Shown here in pieces: positions 18,530 to 28,036 of a stretch of DNA of 64,000 bases. The notes below the pieces were generated by a model. The model ran no database searches. It was not told the DNA's origin and saw only the letters and a program-made list of their open reading frames with translations. Origin of the DNA: Novipirellula caenicola (GTDB lineage Bacteria; Planctomycetota; Planctomycetia; Pirellulales; Pirellulaceae); NCBI RefSeq assembly GCF_039545035.1, contig NZ_BAABRO010000002.1:186001-250000 (forward strand). The letters run 5' to 3'. Every line of letters begins with the position of its first letter. Position 1 is the first letter of the stretch. A program made the translations under genes and the position numbers.

Positions 18530-19273
18530 TTAACGCAGCGAAATGGCGTCCTGCAGCGGCTTCAGCACGCTTGCCACTAGATATTCGTCGATCAAGTCGC
18601 GTCCGAGCGCAACCAGTCGATCGTATTCTTGGACATACGTCTCGTCCGGTCCCAGGCTGTCGTAACGGCGGACCGTCAAATAAACGCTGATCGGATCCTC
18701 GCTGTAATCCCCCGTGCGAACTTGGTAAGCATTGGTTCGCGATTCAAAACTGATCCGGCACTGCGTCCGGCACTCTTCGTCCAGCGCAAATTGAATCGCC
18801 GGCTCGTGTGATAACACCTTTCCGAAGGGCAGGTTCATGAACCCTTGTAAACCCGGCGCGACCCCAACGACCTCGGACAAAATGTCGTTGTGATTGCCAC
18901 GGTAGGCGAAATCGAAACCGAACATCACGCTCAGCGATTCGCAATCCAGCGGACTGGCGGACAATTCGTACGGGATCAATTCCAACACGCTACGGTGCAG
19001 ATCGTCGATCGCTTCGGCGGATTCGGGATTCACGACTCCCGAATTGACCCGTTTCAATTCAGTCGAAACCCAACGATAGGCTCCAGCCTCTTTTTCCTCT
19101 TCTAAAACAAACTCGTTTTTTTCGCGGCCGTAGAAGTTTTGCATCTTCGGATAGCGGCGGCGGATTTGTTCAAAAAAATGGAGGATCGATTCACGACCTT
19201 TGGGCAAATCCATCTCGGTCGTTAGAACCATGTTCAAGTAATAGTCGTCGCTAAACGCACCATATCCGTTCAT
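18530..19273 (-). CDS. Conserved-looking hypothetical protein
   Basis: A 247-residue soluble protein that I do not assign to a named family. The ATG at 19273 is preceded by AAAGGTGACGA, a good ribosome-binding site. The N-terminus 'MNGYGAFSDDYYLNMVLTTE' is rich in aromatic residues. The middle has 'MFGFDFAYRGNHNDILSEVV' and 'FMNLPFGKVLSHEP', and the C-terminus ends in amphipathic helices. There is no signal peptide or membrane segment. It has the composition of a folded cytosolic alpha/beta protein, and its own strong terminator marks it as a monocistronic gene. The neighbours give no functional clue. Confidence 0.8.
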   Translation of the reverse strand: MNGYGAFSDDYYLNMVLTTEMDLPKGRESILHFFEQIRRRYPKMQNFYGREKNEFVLEEEKEAGAYRWVSTELKRVNSGVVNPESAEAIDDLHRSVLELIPYELSASPLDCESLSVMFGFDFAYRGNHNDILSEVVGVAPGLQGFMNLPFGKVLSHEPAIQFALDEECRTQCRISFESRTNAYQVRTGDYSEDPISVYLTVRRYDSLGPDETYVQEYDRLVALGRDLIDEYLVASVLKPLQDAISLR

Positions 19274-19743
19274 TCGTCACCTTTCGTGTCGCGTAGATGC
19301 TTTTTTTGGAGTGGCTGCCAGCACGGTGAATAGACGGGCAACCATGAAATGGGTTCACAAGCAAGGATGTAAGATCACCAGCGAACCACGACGACTTAGT
19401 GGCTAATTCAATAAGATGATGTGTTCCTCTCTTGCATACGGGTCGCGTCGAAATAGAGATACAGTCGACATCATTTAGTTTAAGCGTAAGCCGCCAAGGA
19501 TTGAACCTCCGAAAGGTCGGATTTTCCCGCTTCGACCGTGGGCAAAGCCGCCTCGAGACGCAATTTCCCCGTCGTAGAGCTGTAAAATCCGTACTGCATT
19601 GGCTAAAATCATGCTTCACGTTCGCTAGAGAGACGCCCTACCCAGCTGCATTGGGGGGCTGGATTCCACGTTACGAGCCGATTCAAAGCACGCTGGGCTT
19701 GAATTTCCAAACGCGAAAAAACATCTCGACGAGACTTTCCCTC
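19274..19743. other. Intergenic region before the first sulfatase
   Basis: These 470 bp separate divergent genes. The sulfatase frame stays open upstream to 19432, but the extra 104 codons would give a non-conserved leader in front of a clear signal peptide, so I treat them as non-coding. A T-arm-like string on the minus strand near 19495-19515 lacks pairing and is not a tRNA. Nothing else is evident. Confidence 0.55.
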
Positions 19744-21159
19744 ATGATTCTCCGTTCTTTTGCAAGTTTCATTTTTGCCCTCGCTGCCACATCGGTCATC
19801 ACATCGGCCGCGACGGCGGCGGAAAAGCCGAATATCGTCTTCATCTTTGCGGACGACATGTGCTTTGACACCATCGCCAACTTCGGCCATCCCGAGATCC
19901 AAACGCCCCATCTGGATGCCTTGGCGCGACGCGGTACCACATTCACCCACGCCTACAACATGGGATCGTGGAGCGGTGCGGTTTGCGTGGCCAGCCGCAC
20001 GATGCTGAACTCGGGACGCTACGTGTGGAACGCAAACGCGATCCACAAGACGAGCGAAAACGAGCGGCAACAGGGGCGATGGTGGAGCGAGCTGATGAAA
20101 TCCGCTGGCTATCGCACCTACATGACCGGCAAGTGGCATTGCGCCGCAAGTGCGGAAAAGTCATTTGACGTCGCGCGAGACATTCGCCCGGGGATGCCCA
20201 AAGACACTCGGGACGGATACAACCGTCCCGCCCCCGATGGCAGCGATCCCTGGTCCCCGTCGGATCCAAAGTTTGGCGGATACTGGCAAGGCGGAACGCA
20301 CTGGAGCAAGGTGGTCGCCAACCACGCCGAAGATTTTCTGCAAGAAGCAGCATCGCAAGAGGATCCGTTCTTTATGTACCTTGCGTTCAACGCACCGCAT
20401 GATCCACGTCAATCGCCGCAAGAATACGTCGATCGTTACCCCAGCGATTCCGTGGCGGTTCCCAAAAATTTCCAACCGTTCTATCCCTACGCCGAATCGA
20501 TCGGTTGCGGCAAGGGACTGCGTGACGAGCGTCTCGGACCGTTCCCTCGCACCGAGCACGCGGTGCAAGTCCATCGCGGTGAATATTACGCGTTGATCAC
20601 GCACATGGATGATCAAATTGGCCGGATTTTGAAAGCGGTCGAAGCGTCAGGCAAATCGGACAACACTTGGATCTTCTTTACCGCCGACCACGGACTTGCC
20701 GTTGGCCAACACGGATTGTTCGGCAAACAAAACATGTACGATCACAGCGTCCGTGTCCCCTTTATCGCGGTCGGCCCCGGAGTCAAAGCGAACGCAAAAA
20801 TCGATCAGCCGATCTACTTGCAAGACGTCATGCCCACGACACTCGAATTGGCCGGCACTGCGAAACCGGATTTCGTCGAATTTCACTCCGTGCTGCCAAT
20901 CTTGGCAGGCCAACCGGGGACGCTCGAAGAGGTCTATGGATGCTACCTGAATTTGCAGCGGAGCATCCGCACCGACAAATACAAGCTGATCGTTTATCCG
21001 AAAGCCAAGACCGTGCGGCTGTTCGACATCAAAAAAGACCCGCTGGAGATGCACGATCTAGCAGGCGAAGCGGCGATGCAGCCAACCGTGAAAGACCTTT
21101 TCACACGACTGCAGGCGTTGCAAAAATCGATGAACGACGACCTGGTCTTGGAACTTTAA
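19744..21159 (+). CDS. Secreted sulfatase (type I, formylglycine-dependent)
   Basis: A 471-residue protein starting at 'MILRSFASFIFALAATSVIT', a clear signal peptide with a likely cleavage site after A-T-A-A. The sulfatase fold begins directly after it: 'KPNIVFIFADDM' (metal-binding Asp pair), 'TPHLDALARRGTTFTHAY', and the modification motif C81-V-A-S-R, the C-x-(P/A)-S-R form in which Cys becomes formylglycine. Later elements include 'YMTGKWH', 'THMDDQIGRIL', 'FTADHGLAVGQHGLFGKQ' and 'DHSVRVPF'. The enzyme should hydrolyse sulfate esters in the periplasm; planctomycetes carry many such genes for sulfated polysaccharides, but the substrate is not readable here. No sulfatase-maturing enzyme is in the window. 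The gene stands alone and converges with a small membrane-protein gene. Confidence 0.93.
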   Translation: MILRSFASFIFALAATSVITSAATAAEKPNIVFIFADDMCFDTIANFGHPEIQTPHLDALARRGTTFTHAYNMGSWSGAVCVASRTMLNSGRYVWNANAIHKTSENERQQGRWWSELMKSAGYRTYMTGKWHCAASAEKSFDVARDIRPGMPKDTRDGYNRPAPDGSDPWSPSDPKFGGYWQGGTHWSKVVANHAEDFLQEAASQEDPFFMYLAFNAPHDPRQSPQEYVDRYPSDSVAVPKNFQPFYPYAESIGCGKGLRDERLGPFPRTEHAVQVHRGEYYALITHMDDQIGRILKAVEASGKSDNTWIFFTADHGLAVGQHGLFGKQNMYDHSVRVPFIAVGPGVKANAKIDQPIYLQDVMPTTLELAGTAKPDFVEFHSVLPILAGQPGTLEEVYGCYLNLQRSIRTDKYKLIVYPKAKTVRLFDIKKDPLEMHDLAGEAAMQPTVKDLFTRLQALQKSMNDDLVLEL

Positions 21160-21177
21160 CACAACGGTGTTCCCAAG

Positions 21178-21307
21178 CACTCCTCACTCCTCACTCCTCA
21201 CTCCTCACTCCTCACTCCTCACTCCTCACTCCTCACTCCTCACTCCTCACTCCTCACTCCTCACTCCTCACTCCTCACTCCTCACTCCTCACTCCTCACT
21301 CCTCACT
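21178..21307. repeat. Heptamer tandem repeat (CACTCCT x 18)
   Basis: Eighteen uninterrupted perfect copies of CACTCCT run from 21178 to 21303, followed by a partial copy. It lies between two convergent genes and overlaps the last few codons of the minus-strand gene, whose TGA stop (21289-21291) is made of repeat sequence. Read on the minus strand, AGGAGTG repeats give a TGA within 21 bases in every frame, so changes in copy number would hardly alter the protein end. Confidence 0.97.
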
Positions 21308-22020
21308 TCCCTGGACTGCCGAATCAACAGGTAGCTCGTCAGCATGATCGCCGCGATTGCACTTTGCGGCGTCCAACTGAGGAAGATTCCCATCAGGACT
21401 TTGTCGAATTCCATTCCCAGCCCTCGCCCTACCGCAATTGCCACGGCGATTAGTGAGAAGGCTGCTGGAGTAATGATCACGACACGCTGCTGCCACGATA
21501 ACCGCCGCGGCAGCATCGCCAGTGCGACCAGGGTGACGGGGCCAAGTGTATAGATCGCGATCAACGTCTCCGGCCGCACCGCCAACTTGCTTGCCACCGT
21601 CGCGAACACCGCTGCGATGGTGGTCACCACCATCAATCCAAACAGACTGAACTGGATCGGCTGAGTGCGGGAGTTTGCGCTGTCGCCCTCGTCGAAATCG
21701 CCCACCAACTGATTTAAATAATCGCGATAACGCGCCGCGACCATGCCAATCAGCGAACCGACGGCCGCGGCTACTAGAATATTGACGCCCATGTTGGGAT
21801 AGTCCGCAAACAGACCGCCGTAAGTATTGCCGGCCTCCCACACCGTCAGTGGAAACCCGATCGATTCGTTTTGGGATTGAGGTTTGCCGACCAGACTGCT
21901 CCAGTCGCTTGAACGCACAAAATATGACAGCGCGTTGACGGCGGCCATCAACAGCATGCCGACCGCGGTGCCGCGAAGAAACCAACGCGTCGACGAACCG
22001 GCCAAGGAGAGTGTGTTCAT
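21289..22020 (-). CDS. Small multi-pass membrane protein of unknown function
   Basis: A 243-residue protein with about five or six hydrophobic helices: about 18-33 ('GTAVGMLLMAAVNALSYF'), 78-95 ('MGVNILVAAAVGSLIGMV'), 125-145 ('FSLFGLMVVTTIAAVFATVA'), 155-172, 180-200 and 212-235. An acidic loop 'GDFDEGDSANSR' lies between helices. I recognise no transporter or enzyme motif. The final residues (R-S-E-E) and stop are encoded within the heptamer repeat, so the original 3' end may have been replaced by repeat expansion. It is followed on the minus strand only by the convergent sulfatase. The function is unknown. Confidence 0.75.
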   Translation of the reverse strand: MNTLSLAGSSTRWFLRGTAVGMLLMAAVNALSYFVRSSDWSSLVGKPQSQNESIGFPLTVWEAGNTYGGLFADYPNMGVNILVAAAVGSLIGMVAARYRDYLNQLVGDFDEGDSANSRTQPIQFSLFGLMVVTTIAAVFATVASKLAVRPETLIAIYTLGPVTLVALAMLPRRLSWQQRVVIITPAAFSLIAVAIAVGRGLGMEFDKVLMGIFLSWTPQSAIAAIMLTSYLLIRQSREVRSEE

Positions 22021-22087
22021 GCAACAATCCGATGCGAGAAGAAGAGATTGACCGCGTCATGCAAATCCATCTCTATCATAGCCAACC

Positions 22088-22196
22088 GGCCAATGCCATC
22101 GACTTTAGTAGCGCTCGCGGCGCGGTGCCCCGCCCGGTTGCGGTGAGTAAAACGTTCGAAATTTACCGAGCGGGACCCCGCGCCGCTCCACTCTAA
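22088..22196. repeat. Dispersed palindromic intergenic repeat, copy 2 (left part)
   Basis: GGCCAATGCCATCGACTTTAGTAGCG matches copy 3 at 44020-44046 exactly over more than 20 bases. The right side forms its own imperfect inverted repeat: GCTCGCGGCGCGGTGCCCCGCCCGGT against ACCGAGCGGGACCCCGCGCCGCTCC (about 22113-22193). It fills most of the gap between two minus-strand genes. Confidence 0.65.
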
Positions 22197-22289
22197 CGCC
22201 CCCGGCTTACCCGAAGCGGAGCCAACAACTGGCAAGTCGACGCATGCAAGCATGAGCAGACCGAGCGTGCGACTGGATGCGGCCGATCG

Positions 22290-24962
22290 TCAGCTTTTCG
22301 CGGGCGAAGGCAAAGAGAGGAAGAGCGTAAAATCGATGCGTCGCAACGCGACATCGAGAATCAGCAATACCACGGCTGCGGCTAGAATCCATGGCCATAG
22401 CGGAGTCGGGCGGTTCGCTCGCACCGCAGTCGGATGGAACAGTTCAGCGGGCGTCGGATTAAATCGTCCGCCTGAAGCATTGGCAACTTCACGGAGCAGC
22501 GTTTCATTGGTTGGACGAATACGCAGTTCGTCACTGTAACCTCGTATCATGCCGCGGGATTGGCGGTAGATCGTCTGGCCGTTTTGCTTCACAGCAAACT
22601 CCATGTGGTAGGAACCCGGCTGTGACAATTGAAAATCGCTCGAGTAGCGACCAGGAGCCGATTGACTCATCCGCAACGATTGGCGTTGCAATTGCGGGTT
22701 GATCAACGTCAATTCGACCTCAGCATCGTTGATAAACTGGCCCACTTCGTTCACTGCGTCAACGGAAACGGCGGCCTGCTCGGAATGCCTCGCCATTTGG
22801 ACCTGAATGCCCCGAGTGTCGCTCTTTCTCATCACTTGGCGAACGACGTGAGTCCAAAATTTGCCATACCCGGGCCACGTCATCCATTCGGCAGCCCATC
22901 GCGATTTCGCATCCGATGTGAACGCGGCCGACATACCCAGACCATACCGCCACCAAACCAACAGTGGATCCCCGCTTTCGGTCGCCAGAATCACTTCGGA
23001 CGTCGGCTTTGGACGCGTCATCACGTAACCCAACAAGAACGGGGCCGATTCCAGTTCGAGATCGGCGAGCGCATGCGTCGCTCGAATCACCTGCGGAATG
23101 AATGGCTGCTCGTCGATCGCTGACTTACTGGCAGTGACGGTTTCTTTGGCAAAGATTTGGGGCACTTGGGCAGGATCGCTCGTGAAGTAGTAGCGTCCTT
23201 TGCCGACTCTCGCGATCTGTTCCAGCAATTCGGTGTCCGATCCGTCTCCGACCGCAACGGTCGAGACCGTGATTTTGGCAGACGACATCTGTTGAGCCAT
23301 CCCTTCAAAGTCACCGCCAATGGAAATCCCATCGGTCAACAGGATGACATGCTTTAGTTTCGCTGACGTGGTGAACAACATCTCGAACGACATTTCCATC
23401 GCAGGGTACATATTGGTACCGCCACCGGCCTCAATGCGTGAGATTTCGTCGCTGATTTTCAATGCGCTGTTGGCGGGCTGCATTTCACTGATGACATAGG
23501 TATCGCCGTCAAAGGCCAGCACCGCCACTTGATCACGACGCCCCAATAGTTCAACGGCGGCTCGGGATGCAGATTTCGCCATTTCAATTCGATCGCCGTC
23601 CATCGACCCTGACTTGTCGATCACCAAAATCATGCCGAGCGACGGTTTCTCTTTTTCCTTCTCAAAGTCGCTACGTACGGGCAGCACTTCTTCGAGGGTG
23701 CTCTTGTAATAACCGCCCAAACCGAACGACTGTTCCCCGCCGAGCATGATGATTCCGCCACCAAGCTCTTGCACCCAAGTGCGGGCAATCTGCATCTGTT
23801 GTTGCGTGATCGCGGTCGCCGGAACGTTCGAGAGCATCAAGCACTCGTAGTTTTGTAAATCCGCAAGCGTTTCCGGCATTCCTTGTGGCGGACGAACATC
23901 CACCTGAATCCCTTCGTCCTCCAACGCGTACGCCAATTCGCGAATCAGATTCGGATCGCTTTCGACAATCAAGACTCTGGGTTTGCCCGACACGTAGACC
24001 AGCCCCGTGTCGCTATTGTTATCTAGGAGTGTATCTCGGCCGACCCCCGAGATTCGCACGCTAAACGCTGCCAGGCGATCACGCTGAATCGATTGCTGAA
24101 AACGAAAACGATTTTCACCCGCCTTCAATTTCCTGGTTTCGCTGATCACTTTGTGGTCACCACGAAACACTTCGACGAGACCTTCGTCTTCGTGATTCGA
24201 CTGAATCACCACATTGACATAGAAGGGCTCTCCTTCGCGGACTTCGGCCGGCACGTTGACCTCGGCCACTTGCACTTCGGGCTCCGTTAACGTCGGCAAC
24301 GGAATCGTCGTGATCGGGATATGGCTTTGCGCGGCCGCCGCAAGCGCATCACCCGCTGTCTGATTTCCATCGGTCAACAAGACAATCTGAGGCACATACC
24401 CCGGCGGCATCGAGCCAGCGGCGGCTTCGATCGCTGCGGCCAAGTTTGTTCCTTCGAGCTGCTTGCGTTTCTCATGTGATATGGATGAACCGCTTGCCGA
24501 AACCTCACCGATACTTGCGGTCTCGTGCACCGCTTCGTGTGGCGAATCATTTCGCAGTGGCCCGGATTGTTCGCTTGGCGGCGCATCCACATCGCCGGAC
24601 TCGTTCAGCTCTTGGACCTTCTCGGCGGCTGAGGCAAACCTCAACACCGCAAGCTTGTTTTCACCCTTCGCCTGGACGGCTTCGCTTAAAAACTCCTTCG
24701 CCTTCGTCGCTCCCTCGTCACCGATACTGAGGCTTTGGTCAGCGAGCACGATCACAAATTGCTCGTCTGTTTCCTTTAGCAACGTGAGATCGGCGAGAGC
24801 CAAGACCAACAGCAGCAGCATGGCCAATCGCATCGCCATCGACACGATCCGCTGCGATCGCGGAAAATCGCTCAGGCTGCGACGAAAAAAATAGGCCACC
24901 ACCAATGCCATTGGCACCAGTACCAGCAAGATCCACGGTCGAGTAAGTTCAAATGGAAACAC
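22290..24962 (-). CDS. vWA-domain membrane protein with glutamine-amidotransferase-like domain (Bat-type, second)
   Basis: An 890-residue membrane protein starting with GTG at 24962, only 9 bp after the stop of the upstream vWA gene. Two N-terminal transmembrane helices (about 9-27 and 42-62) precede an extracytoplasmic region that begins as a degenerate vWA ('VIVLADQSLSIGDEG'). A GATase1-like segment ('VLIVESDPNLI' to 'GGGIIMLGGEQSFGLGGYY', about 330-430) follows. A complete vWA domain with MIDAS 'VIDKSGSMDG' and 'LLTDGISIGGDF' follows at about 450-620. A beta-rich region and a C-terminal helix (about 860-880, 'LWPWILAAAVVLLILDVAL') complete it. It belongs to the large 'vWA plus amidotransferase-like' proteins found at the end of MoxR/Bat operons. 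The biochemical role is not established; metal-dependent protein binding is expected from the MIDAS motif. Confidence 0.85.
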   Translation of the reverse strand: MFPFELTRPWILLVLVPMALVVAYFFRRSLSDFPRSQRIVSMAMRLAMLLLLVLALADLTLLKETDEQFVIVLADQSLSIGDEGATKAKEFLSEAVQAKGENKLAVLRFASAAEKVQELNESGDVDAPPSEQSGPLRNDSPHEAVHETASIGEVSASGSSISHEKRKQLEGTNLAAAIEAAAGSMPPGYVPQIVLLTDGNQTAGDALAAAAQSHIPITTIPLPTLTEPEVQVAEVNVPAEVREGEPFYVNVVIQSNHEDEGLVEVFRGDHKVISETRKLKAGENRFRFQQSIQRDRLAAFSVRISGVGRDTLLDNNSDTGLVYVSGKPRVLIVESDPNLIRELAYALEDEGIQVDVRPPQGMPETLADLQNYECLMLSNVPATAITQQQMQIARTWVQELGGGIIMLGGEQSFGLGGYYKSTLEEVLPVRSDFEKEKEKPSLGMILVIDKSGSMDGDRIEMAKSASRAAVELLGRRDQVAVLAFDGDTYVISEMQPANSALKISDEISRIEAGGGTNMYPAMEMSFEMLFTTSAKLKHVILLTDGISIGGDFEGMAQQMSSAKITVSTVAVGDGSDTELLEQIARVGKGRYYFTSDPAQVPQIFAKETVTASKSAIDEQPFIPQVIRATHALADLELESAPFLLGYVMTRPKPTSEVILATESGDPLLVWWRYGLGMSAAFTSDAKSRWAAEWMTWPGYGKFWTHVVRQVMRKSDTRGIQVQMARHSEQAAVSVDAVNEVGQFINDAEVELTLINPQLQRQSLRMSQSAPGRYSSDFQLSQPGSYHMEFAVKQNGQTIYRQSRGMIRGYSDELRIRPTNETLLREVANASGGRFNPTPAELFHPTAVRANRPTPLWPWILAAAVVLLILDVALRRIDFTLFLSLPSPAKS

Positions 24963-24971
24963 GAAGAATAT

Positions 24972-27110
24972 CTAGCTAATGAAACGTCGTTGATAAAGGA
25001 ACCACTCAAGCGTCGACACTAGGCAGGCGACCACAATCAAATAAAACCAAATCGGACGCGTGAACCATTCACCGGAAACTACCGGCAGGCCGTCATTTGA
25101 TTGCGAAGTGTCCACAGGACGCAGATCAGACTCGTTCGCGTTGGCAAGATTCACGGCGACACGTTGCACTACGGGGGAATCGACTGCATCCGTCACGGGC
25201 TGACGGTTCGGCACAGCGTTTTTGTGGTCTAAGCTTTCGTGCACGCTCCAAACACCGACCTCGTTCAGGGGACCGACTTGGTTGCCAAGCAGCGGCGATT
25301 GGTTCTGCGATGGCGAGAGCAACGTGCGATGAACGATTTGCGGCTTCACCGCTGCGGATTGCACAGCGGTATCGGGCGTTGTTTCGCCGTCCGGTACCTC
25401 GACAAAGTCCAAGTCGTCGGCAAGCGACAGACTCGTCAATTGCCCCGCCGAAACCGACGGTTGCAGTTCACCGGGCAGCCCAGCAAACCAGCTCAACGCA
25501 TTGGTGATCAGAATCGGAAACGCCGTTCGGAACGCCAAGTCACTTCGTTCCAAGTTCAAATTCAACACCAAACAATCACCCTGCGGACGAGGAACGACCG
25601 CATACACGGGCTCACCCGTGACGGTTGCCGCGAGACTCTTGAATGCCGAATTGAATTTCAAACGACGAGCTTCTGGCATCAGCACGTTGTCCATTCGGAG
25701 ATGCGTCATCAACTCGGACGTGTCGTCTTGCTCGGTGACAATCGGATGTTCAATCGTATCACCCACCTCCCACAGATCGCAACTGGTTTCGGGGTCAACC
25801 ACCAACACTTCTCCCAGCGGCATGGTTTCGGGAACGATTCGATGACAAATCACAATCGTGTCGGCCGGCCACGGGTCGGGCAGATCGTGACGGACGCTGA
25901 CTTGGACCAACGGATTCGCCTCAAAAACCTTTTGTAGAAACAGGTTCCCGGGCGAGACAATCAACACGCGTTGCACCATTCGCGGCGGAATGATCGCCCA
26001 TGCGGTGTCGTCGGTCGCAAGCCAGTTGATGTTCGCATGCGAGTCCTGTTCGGCATCCCCAGCGTTATCGACATCCCCAAGGTCCGCCGTGATCTGAGTG
26101 AGCGTGGCCTTTAGCAGTCCCCCTTCGAGCGATGTTTTCTCGATCACGCGGGTCCATTGTTCTTCGGGTTTTAGATTCAGCGGCAAGACATCAATCGTGA
26201 CGTCATCGAGTTCTAACTCCAGCCGACCTTTGACTTGCCGATCGGATGCATTGCGAACCTTGACTAAAATCTCATAGCCGATGGGATCAACGAGACTACG
26301 TCGCGATTGGAACTGAGTTATTCCGACGTTGCCTGCGGCGGTCGCAAACGTCTGATATTGAACGCCGATGCTCGGCGTCGATGCCGCTGTGACAATCTCG
26401 CTTTGTCTCACCCTGTTTTGCGTTGACACAAGCGTGTTCTCGGTTGAAATTTCCGGTGTTGGTTCACCCGGTTTGATTTCGGCGGGTGCGAGTGGCGATG
26501 GGTCCGCTGCAGCATTCGTTCGCTGAGCACAACCGTCGGTAAAAACGACGACTTGGCCGTGTGGATGATCACCAATCAGCTGCTTTCCCAACTCGATGGC
26601 CGCATCCAACGAGGCCGCAGCATCGCTCAACCCAATCGACTCAACCGCACGACGCAGTGTCGGCACGTGTCCGGTCATCCCAAGCGCCACCTCAGGCCGA
26701 CTGCCAGCCGAGACAATCGCGACTTGATCACGACTGCGGAGACCATCAAGCATTTGGTGAGCTGCAGCTCGCGCGGCCTCGAACCGCGACGGGGCAACGT
26801 CACCCGCACGCATGCTGGCAGACGTATCCAACACGAAGACAAGCCGGCGAGCTTGAAGCGACTGCCACGGAAAGTAAGGATCCGCAATCGAGAGCACCAA
26901 AATCAGCAGCAATATCAGCTGAGCCAAAAGCGAAACCCAATGACGCAGTTGTTGCCACAACGAACGAGGCGGCTTTTCGTCATACACTTGTTTCCAAAAC
27001 AAGTTTGTCGAGACCGGAATCCGCCGCAGCCGAACCTTCAGGATGTACAGTGCTACGATCGGAATCGCAACTGCGACCAACAAAAACGCGAGAGGGGCTC
27101 CGAATAACAT
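24972..27110 (-). CDS. BatA-like vWA membrane protein (first)
   Basis: A 712-residue protein with the aerotolerance-type N-terminus: helix 1 (about 5-25), the 'LKVRLRRIPVSTNLFWKQV' linker, and helix 2 (about 60-78). The vWA domain follows with MIDAS 'VLDTSASMRAG', T in 'MTGHVP', and 'VVFTDGCAQ'. After a Pro/Glu-rich linker come beta-sandwich regions (about 250-600) and one C-terminal helix ('FYLIVVACLVSTLEWFLY'). BatA-type proteins in Bacteroides and other bacteria sit in MoxR operons linked to envelope stress and to correct folding or assembly; this is family knowledge. Only 5 bp separate it from the DUF58 gene, so it belongs to the same transcript. Confidence 0.87.
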   Translation of the reverse strand: MLFGAPLAFLLVAVAIPIVALYILKVRLRRIPVSTNLFWKQVYDEKPPRSLWQQLRHWVSLLAQLILLLILVLSIADPYFPWQSLQARRLVFVLDTSASMRAGDVAPSRFEAARAAAHQMLDGLRSRDQVAIVSAGSRPEVALGMTGHVPTLRRAVESIGLSDAAASLDAAIELGKQLIGDHPHGQVVVFTDGCAQRTNAAADPSPLAPAEIKPGEPTPEISTENTLVSTQNRVRQSEIVTAASTPSIGVQYQTFATAAGNVGITQFQSRRSLVDPIGYEILVKVRNASDRQVKGRLELELDDVTIDVLPLNLKPEEQWTRVIEKTSLEGGLLKATLTQITADLGDVDNAGDAEQDSHANINWLATDDTAWAIIPPRMVQRVLIVSPGNLFLQKVFEANPLVQVSVRHDLPDPWPADTIVICHRIVPETMPLGEVLVVDPETSCDLWEVGDTIEHPIVTEQDDTSELMTHLRMDNVLMPEARRLKFNSAFKSLAATVTGEPVYAVVPRPQGDCLVLNLNLERSDLAFRTAFPILITNALSWFAGLPGELQPSVSAGQLTSLSLADDLDFVEVPDGETTPDTAVQSAAVKPQIVHRTLLSPSQNQSPLLGNQVGPLNEVGVWSVHESLDHKNAVPNRQPVTDAVDSPVVQRVAVNLANANESDLRPVDTSQSNDGLPVVSGEWFTRPIWFYLIVVACLVSTLEWFLYQRRFIS

Positions 27111-27115
27111 GGCGA

Positions 27116-27991
27116 CTACCTTCCCACCGCGGACGCACGCATCATGCTGAGCACAAGCGTATCAAACGGGACTTGCGAAGACGATTGAGTGCAGCCCAAC
27201 CCATAATTGCTGCAGTAGTCGCGGACCGACTGCTGATGTTGCTGAAACAGTTGCTTGTAAGTTCGCAGGTTCTTTTCCGTCACGGTAACCATCCGCAGCG
27301 AGTCGGTCTCGATGTCGACAAATTCCACATCGCCCAACAAGCTTGGATCGGCCTCTTTGGGATCATGCAGCTGCAACACATGCGCATCGAAACGTCGAGA
27401 ACGCAACTGATCCAACCCGCTTTGGAAACCGCGTTCGTCGAACAGATCGCTAATCACCACCGCCAATCCCGCGCGGGTTCCGCGATGCAGCAAACCCTGG
27501 ACGGACCGAGCTAGATTCGTATCTTGCCCTCCGGTAGAAAGATTCTCGAGAAATCGCATCAGCGCAAGAATGCGTGCCTTGCCACGGGTGACGGGAAATT
27601 CCTGCACAATGCCATCTGCGTAAGCAACGACCGCGATCCGATCAAGATCAGCCAACGCGATATAGGCCAGCGCTGCGGTCAAATGGCAAGCCAATTCAAA
27701 CTTGGCTGGTTGCCCAAACGCCATGCTGCGAGAACAGTCCAACATCAAATAAACGTGTAAGTCCTGTTCCTCTTGGAAACGCTTGAGCAGCAAGTCGCCG
27801 TGGCGAGCATAGATATTCCAGTCGAGGTAACGCAGGTCGTCGCCAATCGAGTATTCCCGGTGATCCGAAAATTCGATCCCTGAGCCCATCTGAGTCGTTC
27901 GCCGCTGAGCCAACAGCGTCCCTCGGAAGACGCGTTTCGACATAATCGAAAGGTATTCCAAGCGAGTCAGAAAGTCGGCGGGAAACAGCAT
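27116..27991 (-). CDS. DUF58-domain protein
   Basis: A 291-residue soluble protein. The DUF58 signature is clear: 'GSGIEFSDHREYSIGDDLRY' directly followed by L-D-W-N, then 'RFQEEQDLHVYLMLDCSRSM', where D-C-S-R-S forms a vWA-like MIDAS. 'LAVVISDLFDERGFQ' is the later conserved strand. DUF58 proteins are nearly always encoded next to MoxR ATPases and are thought to be their client or adaptor partners. Here it follows the MoxR gene by 45 bp and precedes the BatA-like gene by 5 bp. The ATG at 27991 is the only sensible start. Confidence 0.93.
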   Translation of the reverse strand: MLFPADFLTRLEYLSIMSKRVFRGTLLAQRRTTQMGSGIEFSDHREYSIGDDLRYLDWNIYARHGDLLLKRFQEEQDLHVYLMLDCSRSMAFGQPAKFELACHLTAALAYIALADLDRIAVVAYADGIVQEFPVTRGKARILALMRFLENLSTGGQDTNLARSVQGLLHRGTRAGLAVVISDLFDERGFQSGLDQLRSRRFDAHVLQLHDPKEADPSLLGDVEFVDIETDSLRMVTVTEKNLRTYKQLFQQHQQSVRDYCSNYGLGCTQSSSQVPFDTLVLSMMRASAVGR

Positions 27992-28036
27992 GGAGCACTC
28001 ACCAAAGAGTTAAAACAAAGATCCTTCGACAATCTC

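Noticed and set aside
19490-19520. A tRNA T-arm-like string (GGAGGTTCAATCC) on the minus strand
   Set aside because: The T-stem does not pair beyond a few bases and there is no matching acceptor, D-arm or anticodon arm around it.
21178-21307. Coding extension of a repetitive peptide (L-L-T-P-H-S-S) on the plus strand
   Set aside because: It belongs to a frame that starts inside the sulfatase gene in another phase; it is only the translation of the heptamer.
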